Assembly (NCBI GenBank): GCA_900473185.1
Contig: UCKU01000001.1
Span: 62,001 to 126,000 of the forward strand
DNA: 64,000 nt
Origin: Hyphomicrobiales bacterium
GTDB lineage: Bacteria; Pseudomonadota; Alphaproteobacteria; Rhizobiales; Rhizobiaceae
Direction of reading: 5' to 3'
Position 1 is the stretch's first letter. Every line of letters begins with the position of its first letter. Positions 55,399-63,674 of this stretch are shown here, piece after piece. The notes under the pieces are model-generated. The model saw nothing but the letters and a program-made list of their open reading frames with translations, had not been told where the DNA came from and did no database searches. Position numbers and translations under genes: made by a program.

Positions 55399-55779
55399 TC
55401 AGGCGTTAAGGGTAGGGAGAAGCTTTTCGGCTGTCGACTCGTTCAGTGCCATCGGAATGTCGTAGACGATCGCAAGCCGCATCAGCGCCTTGACGTCGAC
55501 ATCATGCGGCATAGGCGTCAGCGGGTCCACGAAGAAGATCAGGGCGCTGACCTCGCCGGTGGAAATCAGTGCGCCGATCTGCTGGTCGCCGCCGAGCGGG
55601 CCGCTTTTCAGCCGCGTCACGTGAAGGTCGGGAGCGGCATCGAGCACGCGCCCGCCCGTCGTGCCGGTAGCGACGATTTTCCATTGGGCGAGAAGATCCC
55701 TGTTGCGGCGGGCAAACGCCGCCATGTCGTCCTTCTTCTGGTCATGCGCAATCAATGCAAGGCATTTGCCGCCGGCCAT
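55399..55779 (-). CDS. mgsA: Methylglyoxal synthase
   Basis: Converts dihydroxyacetone phosphate to methylglyoxal and phosphate, a bypass that relieves sugar-phosphate stress. The 126 residues match Mgs[14 protein letters not shown] at the start (His and Asp), A-T-G-T-T-G-G (phosphate binding, about 43-49), [11 protein letters not shown] with the catalytic Asp, and [12 protein letters not shown]. The ATG at 55779 with GGAG nine bases ahead is preferred to a GTG five codons earlier. Pairing with glk makes sense as flux control. Confidence 0.93.
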   Translation of the reverse strand: MAGGKCLALIAHDQKKDDMAAFARRNRDLLAQWKIVATGTTGGRVLDAAPDLHVTRLKSGPLGGDQQIGALISTGEVSALIFFVDPLTPMPHDVDVKALMRLAIVYDIPMALNESTAEKLLPTLNA

Positions 55780-55874
55780 GAACGGGTTCTCCACGCGCGT
55801 AATTCAATCGATTTGACCGCTTCTACACCAGGCGTTTGTGATTTGAAAGACAGCCGACCGCCCGCCTGTTCAGC

Positions 55875-56939
55875 CTATTGCACGACCGGCTTGTCGTTCG
55901 GAACCGGGCCGACTGAAGGAAGCGCACTGCCGGTATCGACAGGTGGTGCAGCCGCCGGGGCTGCCGTCAGCGCACTCGCCGCGGAAGGGCCGCCATAGGT
56001 CCCGGCTTCCACAGAGGCGATGGACGGGGCATCGACAACGGCAGAGCAGGCCTTCGGCAGGTCGGAGACCATGACCTCACGCGGCGGCTTCGGCGGCTTT
56101 GCGCTGGGCTTCGGCGCCGCCCACGGCTCCTTGGTGAACCACCAGGCAAGCGACTTGTCACAGCCGTCGCCGGCAGCCACCGGCGCCTGCCCTGTACAGC
56201 CCTTGGCGCCCGGCGGGCATTTGATGCGGATATGGAAATGCGAATCGTGCCCGTATTCCGGCCTGAGCTTGCCGAGATTGGTGCGATCGCCGGTCCAGGT
56301 GTCGCACATCTTCTTCTTGATTGCCGGGTTGACGAAGATGCGCTCGACCTGCGGATAGCTTGCCGCCAGCATCAGGAGTGCCGCCCGCTGCTCGCTCCAC
56401 ACTTTCGGGTCGACGGTCAGGAACTTGTCTTTCTGCAACATGGTGGTGAAGGGCAGGTCTTCCCGCTCTTCGTAGCTCAAGCGCTGCGAGGGCATGGGTG
56501 TCAGCCAGACATCGGCATCGAGGCCGATCTGGTGCGAGGCGTGACCGTTGGCCATCGGCCCGCCGCGCGGCTGGGCGATATCGCCGACGAGGATACCGGG
56601 CCAGCCAATCTTGGCACGCGCATCCTGCGAGAATTTTTCCAGAAGCGAGATCATCGCCGGATTGCCCCAGCGCCGGTTGCGCGAAAGGCGCATCGCCTGC
56701 CAGGTCGGCCCGTCAGCCGGTAGCGCCTCCGCACCGGTCATGCAGCCCTTGGCGTAGAAACCGATCGGCTGCGCCGGCCCCTGCGTCGGCAATTTCTCCG
56801 CGCCGAAAATCGCCTTGGCGCTGCCGGGGCTCGGCGTCTTCTGCTGTGCGCCGACATCGCCGGCGACAAGGCTTGCGCCCATTGCCCCGGCAAAGGCCAA
56901 TTTGCCGAGTGTCCTGAAAGTCCGGGCCTTGAAAGCCAT
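55875..56939 (-). CDS. mepA: Penicillin-insensitive murein endopeptidase (MepA)
   Basis: Periplasmic metallo-endopeptidase that cuts D-Ala-mDAP cross-links. The 354 residues have a signal peptide (positively charged, hydrophobic to about residue 32) and the M74 fold: H-A-S-H-Q-I-G-L-D-A-D-V-W with the zinc His and Asp, and H-D-S-H-F-H-I-R for the other His. Cysteines C-M-T-G, K-M-C-D-T-W, I-K-C-P-P-G-A-K-G-C and G-D-G-C-D probably form disulphides as in E. coli. A Pro/Ala-rich tail of about 70 residues is non-conserved. AAGGGA before the ATG at 56939 supports the start. Confidence 0.93.
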   Translation of the reverse strand: MAFKARTFRTLGKLAFAGAMGASLVAGDVGAQQKTPSPGSAKAIFGAEKLPTQGPAQPIGFYAKGCMTGAEALPADGPTWQAMRLSRNRRWGNPAMISLLEKFSQDARAKIGWPGILVGDIAQPRGGPMANGHASHQIGLDADVWLTPMPSQRLSYEEREDLPFTTMLQKDKFLTVDPKVWSEQRAALLMLAASYPQVERIFVNPAIKKKMCDTWTGDRTNLGKLRPEYGHDSHFHIRIKCPPGAKGCTGQAPVAAGDGCDKSLAWWFTKEPWAAPKPSAKPPKPPREVMVSDLPKACSAVVDAPSIASVEAGTYGGPSAASALTAAPAAAPPVDTGSALPSVGPVPNDKPVVQ

Positions 56940-57023
56940 GCCGTTCCCTTGCTGCATTTACCGGAGCATCGGCCCGAAGATCGAAATCGATTTTCGGAAA
57001 GCCTGATGCGTCGATCAAAAATA

Positions 57024-57067
57024 TTAGAGCGTCCTTTGTGCGTCCGAATGGACGCACGGCGCTCTAA
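57024..57067. repeat. Palindromic repeat B, copy 2
   Basis: TTAGAGCG / CGCTCTAA outer arms and GTGCGTCC / GGACGCAC inner arms around GAAT. It is similar to the copy at 54286-54328 in inverted orientation. It begins 85 bases upstream of mepA. Confidence 0.7.
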
Positions 57068-57127
57068 GGTGATTTGCGATCGAATCTATCGTGAAAAGCA
57101 ATTTTGGTGAATCGATGTTTTGGCAAG

Positions 57128-57147
57128 CTGACCAGGAAAGGCTCTAA
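57128..57147. repeat. Palindromic repeat A, single arm
   Basis: CTGACCAGGAAAGGCTCTAA is identical to 18679-18698, the right arm of the long inverted repeat near recF. Here the partner arm is missing, so it is a solo or decayed copy next to repeat B and a transposase remnant. Confidence 0.6.
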
Positions 57148-57237
57148 CGCAGGGTAGTTTTCAAGCTCTTGAGCGGACTCGAACCAGCGATCCTGAAGAA
57201 ACAAGTCGCTGCTCCCACGAAATCAATGAGTTGAGGC

Positions 57238-57396
57238 GACATCGACGCTGTCAGCAACGTCATCGAGCTGCCCTGGAGCGACGGGCAGGCCGAAGGCCAG
57301 ATCAACCGCCTCAAGACCCTCAAGCGCGCAATCTATGGTCGGGCAGGTCCCGAACTGCCGAGGGCACGAATGCTACCACCGCTCCACACAAAGTGA
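57238..57396 (+). pseudogene. C-terminal fragment of an ISL3-family transposase
   Basis: The frame from 57238 to the TGA at 57394-57396 encodes the end of a DDE transposase of the ISL3 family: V-I-E-L-P-W-S-D-G-Q-A-E-G-Q-I-N-R-L-K, then T-L-K-R-A-I-Y-G-R-A-G, which matches the usual L-P-W-S-x-G-x-x-E-G-x-I-N-R-L-K-x-x-K-R-x-M-Y-G-R. The frame is closed by a TGA just upstream (57232-57234), so only the last 52 codons survive. No terminal inverted repeat was found. It marks an old insertion between mepA and the EF-G paralogue. Confidence 0.8.
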
Positions 57397-57467
57397 GGAA
57401 GAACCCGGTTAACTGCCAAACGACATGAGCCCCATTCTGCGAACGAGCATGAAGTGGCGCGAACGTT

Positions 57468-59429
57468 TCAGTGTGCGGCGCGTGGTTCCTCGTGTGCCCT
57501 CACGATGGCGTCCGCTTCCTTGCCGTATAGCTCCTCGAAGTGATCGAAGGTCTTGGAAAAGTAACCGATGCCCTGCGTCGCCGAGCGCAGCGCCCGCGCC
57601 AGATCGTCAAGCGCGCTGCCCGGAATAAGTGCCCGGAAGATGTCCCATCCCTTAGCGGTTTCATCCCGGTCGAAGCCGAGAACCTGACCCTTGAGAGCGG
57701 AGACGATCTGGACGAGGCTGCCGGAATAGATCGACGGAATGTGAATTTCGCTGCGGAAGACCGGTTGCATCAAAACGGCCGACCCTTCGGAAAGCGCCTG
57801 TCGCACTCCCATTTTCGACGCAGTGCGGAAGGCGTGTTCCGAACTGTCGACGGCATGGTGCTGACCATCGAACAGCGTTACGCCGACATCGATGACCTGG
57901 AAGCCGAGCGGCCCTTTCTCCATCGCTTCGCGCGCGCCTGCTTCGACGGCAGGGATATAGTTGCGCGGAACGACGCCACCCTTGACGGTTTCGCTGAAGG
58001 TGAAGCCCCGGCCGCGCTCGTTGGGGCGAATGCTCAGCTTCACATCCGCGAATTGCCCGGCACCGCCGGTCTGTTTGCGATGCCGGTAGTGAACCTCGGA
58101 CGGTTTCGCGATTGTCTCGCGGTAGATCGGGCTGGGCGTTCGATCGGTTACGTCGATGTGGAAGACGTCGGACAGGGTTCGGCAGAGATCGCGCAGATGT
58201 ACCGGGCCCTGGGCGCGGACGAGCTGGGCGCCAGTGCCTTCCTCCTGCAAAACGACAAGACCGCGATCCGTCTCGGAAAGTTTTGCCAGCGTTTCGGAGA
58301 GCTTGTTTTCATCGCGTGCGCTGCCCGGGACCAGGATCCTTTCAAGCATCGGCGTAGGTGGCTCGGTCCATTCGGGTGGGGCGACCGTCGCGTCTGATGT
58401 CAACAGCGACGGGACGGGCAAGTGGTCGGACTTGACCGTCGCGAAGACATCCCCCAGTGCAGGCACGATCGCCGAGTTCGACCGTCCGTTTGCGGGATCC
58501 TGCACGGCGCCGAGGCTGGAGCCGCCCAGTAATGCGCCTTGCCGCAGTCCCTCACCAAACGCACGCACCAGCACCGTCTTGCCGATATTCTGACGATGAT
58601 AGGCATGGAAGCTCACGGCGGTCAGCTTGTTTTCATCGACATTGCCCGCACGAGCCAGGCGCTGTCGAAGAACCCCTGCCGGCGGCGCCTCGTGGCGCAG
58701 CGCCTTCATCAGCCTCATCATGCCGTTGCCGTGACTTGCGGCACCGATCAGGACTGGAATAATCCTGTTTTCGCTGAGAACCCGCGATGAAATGGCATAG
58801 AGCGCGTCGCTGGGTGGCTCGCGATCTTCGACCAGTTCCTCGAGAAGCCAGTCATCGAATTCGGACAGGTGTTCCAGGAGCTCGCTGCGCGCTTCGTGCT
58901 CGCGTTCGGCGGCGCTTTCGGGGATTGCGATCAGCGCCGAAGTCTGGCCTTCCCGGTAGCGCCACGCCCGCTCCGAAATCAGATCGCAACTGCCTATGAT
59001 CCTGTCTCCCTCGCGGATCGGGATCTGGCGAAGCAAAAGCGTGTGGTTGGCGTAGTCTTGAAGCGCGGCGATCACGTCCCTCAGCCGCCCTCTCGGTTCG
59101 TCCATTCGGTTGACGAAGAGGATGCACGGCGTCCCCGAGGCCTCGACTATCCGCAGATAGGGCGCGGCGAGCACAGCCTCCTCCGGTGCCGATGAAACGC
59201 ACAGGATGCAGGCGTCGCTGGCAAGAAGCGCGTGCTGTGCATGCGCCAACGCTTCGTTGGCTCCTGGCGCATCCAGCGCACACCACGCCTCGTTTCCAAA
59301 GGTGAATTCTGTGAGGTTCAATCCATAAGGGGACTTGGATTTTCTCGGCGCCCCCTCCAGGGAGCCGAGCTTTTCCACGACTGTTGATTTTCCGGTCTGC
59401 GAGGGTCCAAGCACGGTAAAGCAGCGCAT
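57468..59429 (-). CDS. EF-G-like translational GTPase (atypical paralogue)
   Basis: About 653 residues with the domain order of elongation factor G (700). G-domain motifs: G1 G-P-S-Q-T-G-K-S-T (residues 8-16), G3 L-D-A-P-G, G4 N-R-M-D in place of N-K-x-D; a clear switch-I R-G-I-T-I is not present. Domains III-V follow, with P-R-N-Y-I-P-A-V-E-A-G-A-R-E-A in domain IV and S-Y-K-x type final motifs replaced. It is probably not the housekeeping factor (which sits with rpsL/tufA) but a second EF-G-like GTPase of unknown role, perhaps ribosome recycling or stress. GGAGG seven bases before the ATG at 59429 decides the start. Confidence 0.85.
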   Translation of the reverse strand: MRCFTVLGPSQTGKSTVVEKLGSLEGAPRKSKSPYGLNLTEFTFGNEAWCALDAPGANEALAHAQHALLASDACILCVSSAPEEAVLAAPYLRIVEASGTPCILFVNRMDEPRGRLRDVIAALQDYANHTLLLRQIPIREGDRIIGSCDLISERAWRYREGQTSALIAIPESAAEREHEARSELLEHLSEFDDWLLEELVEDREPPSDALYAISSRVLSENRIIPVLIGAASHGNGMMRLMKALRHEAPPAGVLRQRLARAGNVDENKLTAVSFHAYHRQNIGKTVLVRAFGEGLRQGALLGGSSLGAVQDPANGRSNSAIVPALGDVFATVKSDHLPVPSLLTSDATVAPPEWTEPPTPMLERILVPGSARDENKLSETLAKLSETDRGLVVLQEEGTGAQLVRAQGPVHLRDLCRTLSDVFHIDVTDRTPSPIYRETIAKPSEVHYRHRKQTGGAGQFADVKLSIRPNERGRGFTFSETVKGGVVPRNYIPAVEAGAREAMEKGPLGFQVIDVGVTLFDGQHHAVDSSEHAFRTASKMGVRQALSEGSAVLMQPVFRSEIHIPSIYSGSLVQIVSALKGQVLGFDRDETAKGWDIFRALIPGSALDDLARALRSATQGIGYFSKTFDHFEELYGKEADAIVRAHEEPRAAH

Positions 59430-59623
59430 CGGCATTCCTCCAACTGCCATAAACACAATTTTCAGCCATCATAGGATGCCCTGAACCGCTGCAAGGCGCC
59501 AGAGGTGTTCAGTTTCACAACGCTTTGACCTGGAGACGTAGGAGCTGTTCTCGAATTGCCAGCGGGGCTGACCGCAGGGGCTGCAGACGCATCCAAACCG
59601 GTTTTCGCCCACTGGATTGTGAT

Positions 59624-59649
59624 CCTTCCTCGCTGTACAGCGAGGAAGG
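59624..59649. repeat. 26-bp perfect palindrome
   Basis: CCTTCCTCGCTGT and its exact complement ACAGCGAGGAAGG form an uninterrupted palindrome (59624-59649) in the 259-base gap between the EF-G-like gene and the deoxyribosyltransferase. It lies 40 bases before that gene's ATG and is followed by TATTTTGG; it may be an operator or a cruciform. The rest of the gap shows no gene. Confidence 0.65.
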
Positions 59650-59688
59650 TATTTTGGTTGTCGAGCCCATCCCTTTTAGGTGCAATTT

Positions 59689-60258
59689 ATGACAAGAAAA
59701 GTTTATCTGGCCGGTCCCGAGGTCTTCCTTCCCAACGCCCGTGAAATCCTCGACCGGAAAGCAGCACTTGCCCGTGAGGCGGGACTTCTCCCGCTTTCGC
59801 CCGGCGATCTGGAAATCCCGCACACGAACTCGAAGCGCGAGCGGGCCGCGGCGATAAACGCGGTGGACGAGAAGATGATGATCCAGGCTGACGCGATCAT
59901 CGCCAATCTGACGCCCTTTCGTGGCATTGCCGCCGATACAGGGACGGCCTTCGAACTCGGCTTTATGTGCGCAAGCGGTAAGCCTGTATTCGCCTACACG
60001 AATGTGGCCCGCGATCACAGCGGACGAGTGAGCGATCTCTATGGCGGGGCCGTCGCGTATGATGCTGAAGGTCGACTGCGAGACCCGAACGGAATCGCAG
60101 TCGAGGATTTTGGCCTGGCCGACAATCTCATGCTGCACGCCGGGATTGAGCGGCGCGGTGGCGTCCTCATCATCGGAGATGCACCGCAGGATGCGCTTTA
60201 TACGGACCTTGCCGCGTTCAAGACGTGTCTTGCCGTCGCCGTTGAGAAGCTGCGCTAG
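59689..60258 (+). CDS. Nucleoside 2-deoxyribosyltransferase family protein
   Basis: About 189 residues of the NDT/RCL family, which move deoxyribose between bases or hydrolyse deoxynucleotides. Active-site pieces: V-Y-L-A-G-P-E-V-F-L-P (Tyr and Gly-Pro), Q-A-D-A-I-I-A-N-L-T-P-F-R-G (Asp), D-T-G-T-A-F-E-L-G-F (catalytic Glu at about residue 87). AGGTG is seven bases before the ATG at 59689; a GTG three codons earlier is less likely. A perfect palindrome lies just upstream. The neighbours are unrelated, so the base it acts on is unknown. Confidence 0.88.
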   Translation: MTRKVYLAGPEVFLPNAREILDRKAALAREAGLLPLSPGDLEIPHTNSKRERAAAINAVDEKMMIQADAIIANLTPFRGIAADTGTAFELGFMCASGKPVFAYTNVARDHSGRVSDLYGGAVAYDAEGRLRDPNGIAVEDFGLADNLMLHAGIERRGGVLIIGDAPQDALYTDLAAFKTCLAVAVEKLR

Positions 60259-60340
60259 GGAGGTACCGCGCCCCTCACCCTTCCGGCCGTGCCAGGGATC
60301 GTGCAATGTCGACGATGTCATCACGCGAGGCGGTCGGGTC

Positions 60341-60913
60341 TTAGCCGTTGGCAAGAACCTCGGCCGTTTTGCGCACGCGCGACAGGCGCGGCAGGATGCG
60401 CTCGCAGGCAAGCGAATGCATTTCGGCGGTGAAGGTGCTCATCGCATCCTCGACGGCGATGACTGCGTAATTATGGGCAAATGCATCGCGGATCGTCGCC
60501 TCGACGCCGAAATTCGTGGCGATACCCGTGAGGATCACGGTCCTGATGCCGCGGCGGCGAAGCTGGAGATCGATCTCCGTGCCGTAGAAGGCGCTCCACT
60601 GATGCTTGACGATATGGACATCGACATCGAGCGCAGCGATTTCCACTGGTGCCGCAAGTGCCGCCGCCGGAAGACCGCCTTCAGGGAAAACTGCCGGCTC
60701 GTCCACCGGCTGGTTGACAGCATCGGCATAGTCCGGGGAGAATCCGACGGTAACGAGGATCACCGTCCCGCCTTCGGACTTCAGCCTGGTGGCGATTGCG
60801 GCAGTATTCTCGATCACCTGCTGGGCGGAATGGGGCGCAAGCTGCCGGCTGACGATGAAGCCTTGCAGGTCGATGGAAATGAGTGCGGTGGTCTTGGGAT
60901 CATAGAGGGACAT
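60341..60913 (-). CDS. Isochorismatase-family hydrolase
   Basis: A 190-residue alpha/beta hydrolase of the isochorismatase/YcaC type. The Asp of L-I-S-I-D-L-Q-G and the Lys of H-I-V-K-H-Q-W-S-A are in place, and G-I-A-T-N-F-G-V-E-A-T matches the late motif. The nucleophile Cys of most Cys-hydrolases in this family is replaced by Gly (N-F-G-V), as in true isochorismatases such as EntB/PhzD, so an isochorismatase-like mechanism is possible. It is divergent from a TetR regulator across 38 bases with two operator-like repeats. Confidence 0.88.
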   Translation of the reverse strand: MSLYDPKTTALISIDLQGFIVSRQLAPHSAQQVIENTAAIATRLKSEGGTVILVTVGFSPDYADAVNQPVDEPAVFPEGGLPAAALAAPVEIAALDVDVHIVKHQWSAFYGTEIDLQLRRRGIRTVILTGIATNFGVEATIRDAFAHNYAVIAVEDAMSTFTAEMHSLACERILPRLSRVRKTAEVLANG

Positions 60914-60935
60914 GGGAATCTCCGGGAAGAAAACA

Positions 60936-60949
60936 TGAGGGTATCCTCA
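60936..60949. promoter_or_regulatory. TetR operator candidate, site 1
   Basis: TGAGGGTATCCTCA: near-perfect inverted repeat (TGAGG/CCTCA arms) between the isochorismatase and tetR start codons. Confidence 0.65.
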
Positions 60950-60951
60950 CA

Positions 60952-61581
60952 ATGACAAATACGAGGATAGCCTCACAAAAATCAAGCCCGGAACCGCAAA
61001 CTCGTGTGCCGAAACGCCAACGCGGCCATGAGCGCGTCGCGATATTGTTGGAAGCGGCAGCCAGGGTCTTTCTCGAAAAAGGCTATGACGCCGCAACCAT
61101 GACGGAGATTGCCGCTGTCGCGAATTCTTCGATCGGTTCGCTCTATCAGTTCTTCCCGACCAAGCCTCTGCTTGCCGAGGCGCTGCATATCGATCGCCTG
61201 CAGCACCTGAACAGCGGGCTCGCCGAACTCGCCGAGAAGACCAGGGGGAAGAGTGCCGCCGAAATCGGCGATGCGATCTTCACGCGGCTCGGCCGGTTCA
61301 TCGAGGATCATCCGGAATTTCCGGTTCTCGCAGCGCGGCGCGATGTGCCCAAGGAGCGCAAGGCGAAATCGCGTGCGGAGCTTCGCGCCAGCATCACCGC
61401 ACTCCTGAGGAATGCTGAACCGTCGGTCGAGCGCGATGTCGATCTTCTCGGCGCCCTGGTTCTGGAGCTGCTGCGTATCGTCGTCGCGGCCGCCAATGAC
61501 CCCGATGGCTCGGGCGATCCGCGCCTGGTTGGGGAGCTGCGCCGCATGCTCCGCAAGCGTCTCGAGGAAGTGACGCCCTGA
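60952..61581 (+). CDS. TetR family transcriptional regulator
   Basis: About 209 residues. The N-terminal TetR_N domain (about residues 30-77) contains I-L-L-E-A-A-A-R-V-F-L-E-K-G-Y-D-A-A-T-M-T-E-I-A in pieces, then N-S-S-I-G-S-L-Y-Q-F-F-P-T-K as the recognition helix. The C-terminal ligand pocket domain is helical and unassigned. The ATG at 60952 (M-T-N-T-R-I-A-S) is in frame without a nearer alternative; the open frame before it runs through the divergent promoter. Two TGAGG-type repeats, at 60936 and 60962, make autorepression and control of the divergent hydrolase likely. Confidence 0.9.
   Translation: MTNTRIASQKSSPEPQTRVPKRQRGHERVAILLEAAARVFLEKGYDAATMTEIAAVANSSIGSLYQFFPTKPLLAEALHIDRLQHLNSGLAELAEKTRGKSAAEIGDAIFTRLGRFIEDHPEFPVLAARRDVPKERKAKSRAELRASITALLRNAEPSVERDVDLLGALVLELLRIVVAAANDPDGSGDPRLVGELRRMLRKRLEEVTP
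60962..60975. promoter_or_regulatory. TetR operator candidate, site 2
   Basis: CGAGGATAGCCTCA repeats site 1 (GAGG-TA-CCTCA) 26 bases downstream. It overlaps the first codons of the tetR gene. Confidence 0.55.
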
Positions 61582-61695
61582 CCTCCATTGGTAAGGTCAA
61601 AATTTCGCGAGCCCGGTAAAAAACAAACTCTTTCCTGTTTTTCGCCTGCATTTCTCGTATTGTCGGCGAAACTAATAACAGGGGAAGAATGAATA

Positions 61696-63525
61696 GTGGC
61701 TTCGTGGTTGAAAATCGGTGTGCTGGTAGCATTGGCGGGTGCGCTCGCACCTATGACTGTATTGGCTCAGGACCAGCAGTTTAAAATCGGCAGTTCGGTC
61801 ATCAGCGAGATGAAGTACAAGCCGGGCTTTACCCGCTTCGACTACGTCAATCCTGATGCCCCGAAAGGCGGCGACCTGCGCCTGTCTTCAAGCGGCACTT
61901 TCGACACTTTCAATCCTTTGCTGGCAAAAGGCCAGACAGCGGTCGGTTTGTCGCTCGTTTACGACACCCTGCTGAAGCCGGCTGATGACGAACTCCTCGT
62001 CTCCTATGGTCTGCTTGCCGAGGGCCTTTCCTATCCGCCCGACGTTTCGAGCGCCACTTTTCGCCTTCGCAAGGAAGCGAAATGGGCTGATGGCCAGCCG
62101 GTCACGCCCGAAGACGTCATCTTCAGCTTCGACAAGACCAAGGAGCTGAACCCGCTTGCCGGAAACTACTACCATCACGTGGTCAAGGCCGAGAAGACGG
62201 GCGAGCGGGACGTTACATTCACCTTCGATGAAAAGAACAATCGCGAGCTGCCGAACATTCTCGGCCAGTTGATGATCGTGCCGAAACACTGGTGGGAGGC
62301 ACCGGGACCGGATGGCAAGCCGCGAGACATTTCGAAGACGACGCTTGAGCCCGTCATGGGTTCAGGGCCGTACAGGATTGCCGCCTTCTCGGCTGGCGCG
62401 ACGATCCGCTACGAGCTGCGGGACGACTATTGGGGCAAGGATCTCAATGTGAACGTCGGTCAGAACAATTTCCGCAACATTCTCTACACCTATTATGGCG
62501 ATCGGGACGTCGAGTTCGAAGCGTTCCGTGCCGGCAACAGCGATTACTGGCAGGAGACTTTTGCTGCACGTTGGGCAACAGGATATGATTTCCCCGCAGT
62601 GAAGGAAGGGCGCATCAAGAAGGAAGAGGTCACCAATCCCCTGCGCTCCACCGGCATCATGCAGGCGCTGGTGCCGAATATGCGGCGCGACATCTTCAAG
62701 GACGAGCGGGTGCGCGAGGCATTGAACTACGGCTTCGATTTCGAGGAATTGAACCGCACGGTCGCCTTTAACAGCTACAAGCGTATCGACAGCTACTTCT
62801 GGAACACCGATCTTGCCTCATCCGGCCTTCCGCAAGGCAGGGAGCTGGAAATTCTCCAGGGCTTGAAGGATCAGGTTCCCGCGGACATCTTCACGACCCC
62901 ATACAGCAATCCCGTCGGCGGGGATCCGCAGAAGAGCCGTGACAACCTTCGCAAGGCGATCTCCCTTCTGAAAGATGCCGGCTGGGAGCTGAAGGGCAAT
63001 CGGATGGTCAATGCCAAGACCGGCCAGCCGATGAGTTTCGAGATATTGTTGTCGAGTCCCGTGCTTGAGCGCTGGGCGGTACCCTATGCCACGAATCTGA
63101 AGAAGATCGGCATCGATGCGCGGGTCCGCACAGTCGATGCCGCGCAATATACCAACCGTGCGCGCAGCTTCGATTTCGACATGATCTGGAATGTCTGGGC
63201 CGAAACCATGAACCCCGGAAACGAGCAGGCCGATTACTGGGGATCGGGTTCCGCCAACCAGCGAGGGTCGCGCAACTATGCCGGCATCGCCAATCCGGCC
63301 ATCGATGCGCTTGTTCGCATGATTATCTTTGCTCCGAACCGGGATGAACAGGTTGCGGCCATCAAGGCCATGGACCGCGTGCTGCTCGCCAATCACTATG
63401 TCATTCCGCTCTACTACCGGGACACATACTCGATTGCGTATTGGAACACGGTGACGCGTCCGGCAGCGTTTCCGGCATATAGCATTGGCTTCCCCGATGC
63501 CTGGTGGTCCACCTCGGCGAAATGA
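61696..63525 (+). CDS. yejA: Peptide/microcin-C ABC transporter substrate-binding protein (YejA type)
   Basis: A 609-residue SBP_bac_5 family periplasmic protein. A signal peptide (hydrophobic to about residue 20, cut near V-L-A-Q) is followed by F-T-R-F-D-Y-V-N-P-D-A-P-K-G-G, the YejA-type head, the Y-D-T-L-L-K-P motif, W-A-D-G-Q-P-V-T-P-E-D-V-I-F-S-F (SBP_5 signature), and a C-terminal Y-R-D-T-Y-S-I-A-Y-W. YejABEF imports oligopeptides and peptide antibiotics such as microcin C. The start is a GTG at 61696 preceded by AGGGGA. The stop is coupled to a 50-codon ORF, then yejB. Confidence 0.9.
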   Translation: MASWLKIGVLVALAGALAPMTVLAQDQQFKIGSSVISEMKYKPGFTRFDYVNPDAPKGGDLRLSSSGTFDTFNPLLAKGQTAVGLSLVYDTLLKPADDELLVSYGLLAEGLSYPPDVSSATFRLRKEAKWADGQPVTPEDVIFSFDKTKELNPLAGNYYHHVVKAEKTGERDVTFTFDEKNNRELPNILGQLMIVPKHWWEAPGPDGKPRDISKTTLEPVMGSGPYRIAAFSAGATIRYELRDDYWGKDLNVNVGQNNFRNILYTYYGDRDVEFEAFRAGNSDYWQETFAARWATGYDFPAVKEGRIKKEEVTNPLRSTGIMQALVPNMRRDIFKDERVREALNYGFDFEELNRTVAFNSYKRIDSYFWNTDLASSGLPQGRELEILQGLKDQVPADIFTTPYSNPVGGDPQKSRDNLRKAISLLKDAGWELKGNRMVNAKTGQPMSFEILLSSPVLERWAVPYATNLKKIGIDARVRTVDAAQYTNRARSFDFDMIWNVWAETMNPGNEQADYWGSGSANQRGSRNYAGIANPAIDALVRMIIFAPNRDEQVAAIKAMDRVLLANHYVIPLYYRDTYSIAYWNTVTRPAAFPAYSIGFPDAWWSTSAK

Positions 63526-63674
63526 GCAGACTTGCAATGCGAGGGGGCCTGCGCTCCAAATGGCATCGACGAATCATGAACGCTGGCACAAGCCGGCACA
63601 GGAAGGCTGTCAGATTGAACGGCAATAGACTGGACGGCATGCAGGCGAGGATATTCCCGGAGGCCCGAGACTGA
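63522..63674 (+). CDS. Short coupled ORF between yejA and yejB
   Basis: A 50-codon reading frame too short for usual gene calling. Its ATG overlaps the yejA stop (ATGA at 63522-63525), and its TGA overlaps the yejB ATG (TGATG at 63672-63676), so it could keep ribosomes moving between the two. The product would be basic (M-S-R-L-A-M-R-G-G ... W-H-R-R-I-M), without membrane segment or recognised domain. It may be a coupling peptide or a chance frame; the codon pattern alone does not decide. Confidence 0.3.
   Translation: MSRLAMRGGLRSKWHRRIMNAGTSRHRKAVRLNGNRLDGMQARIFPEARD

Noticed and set aside
57170-57200. tRNA-like GGTTCGAGTCC on the minus strand
   Set aside because: The T-stem does not pair and no acceptor, D or anticodon arm follows, so it is not called as a tRNA; kept only as a hint of an old junction.
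59515-60411. 298-codon minus-strand frame opposite the deoxyribosyltransferase
   Set aside because: Covers a palindrome and another gene's reverse strand; composition unlike real proteins of the window.
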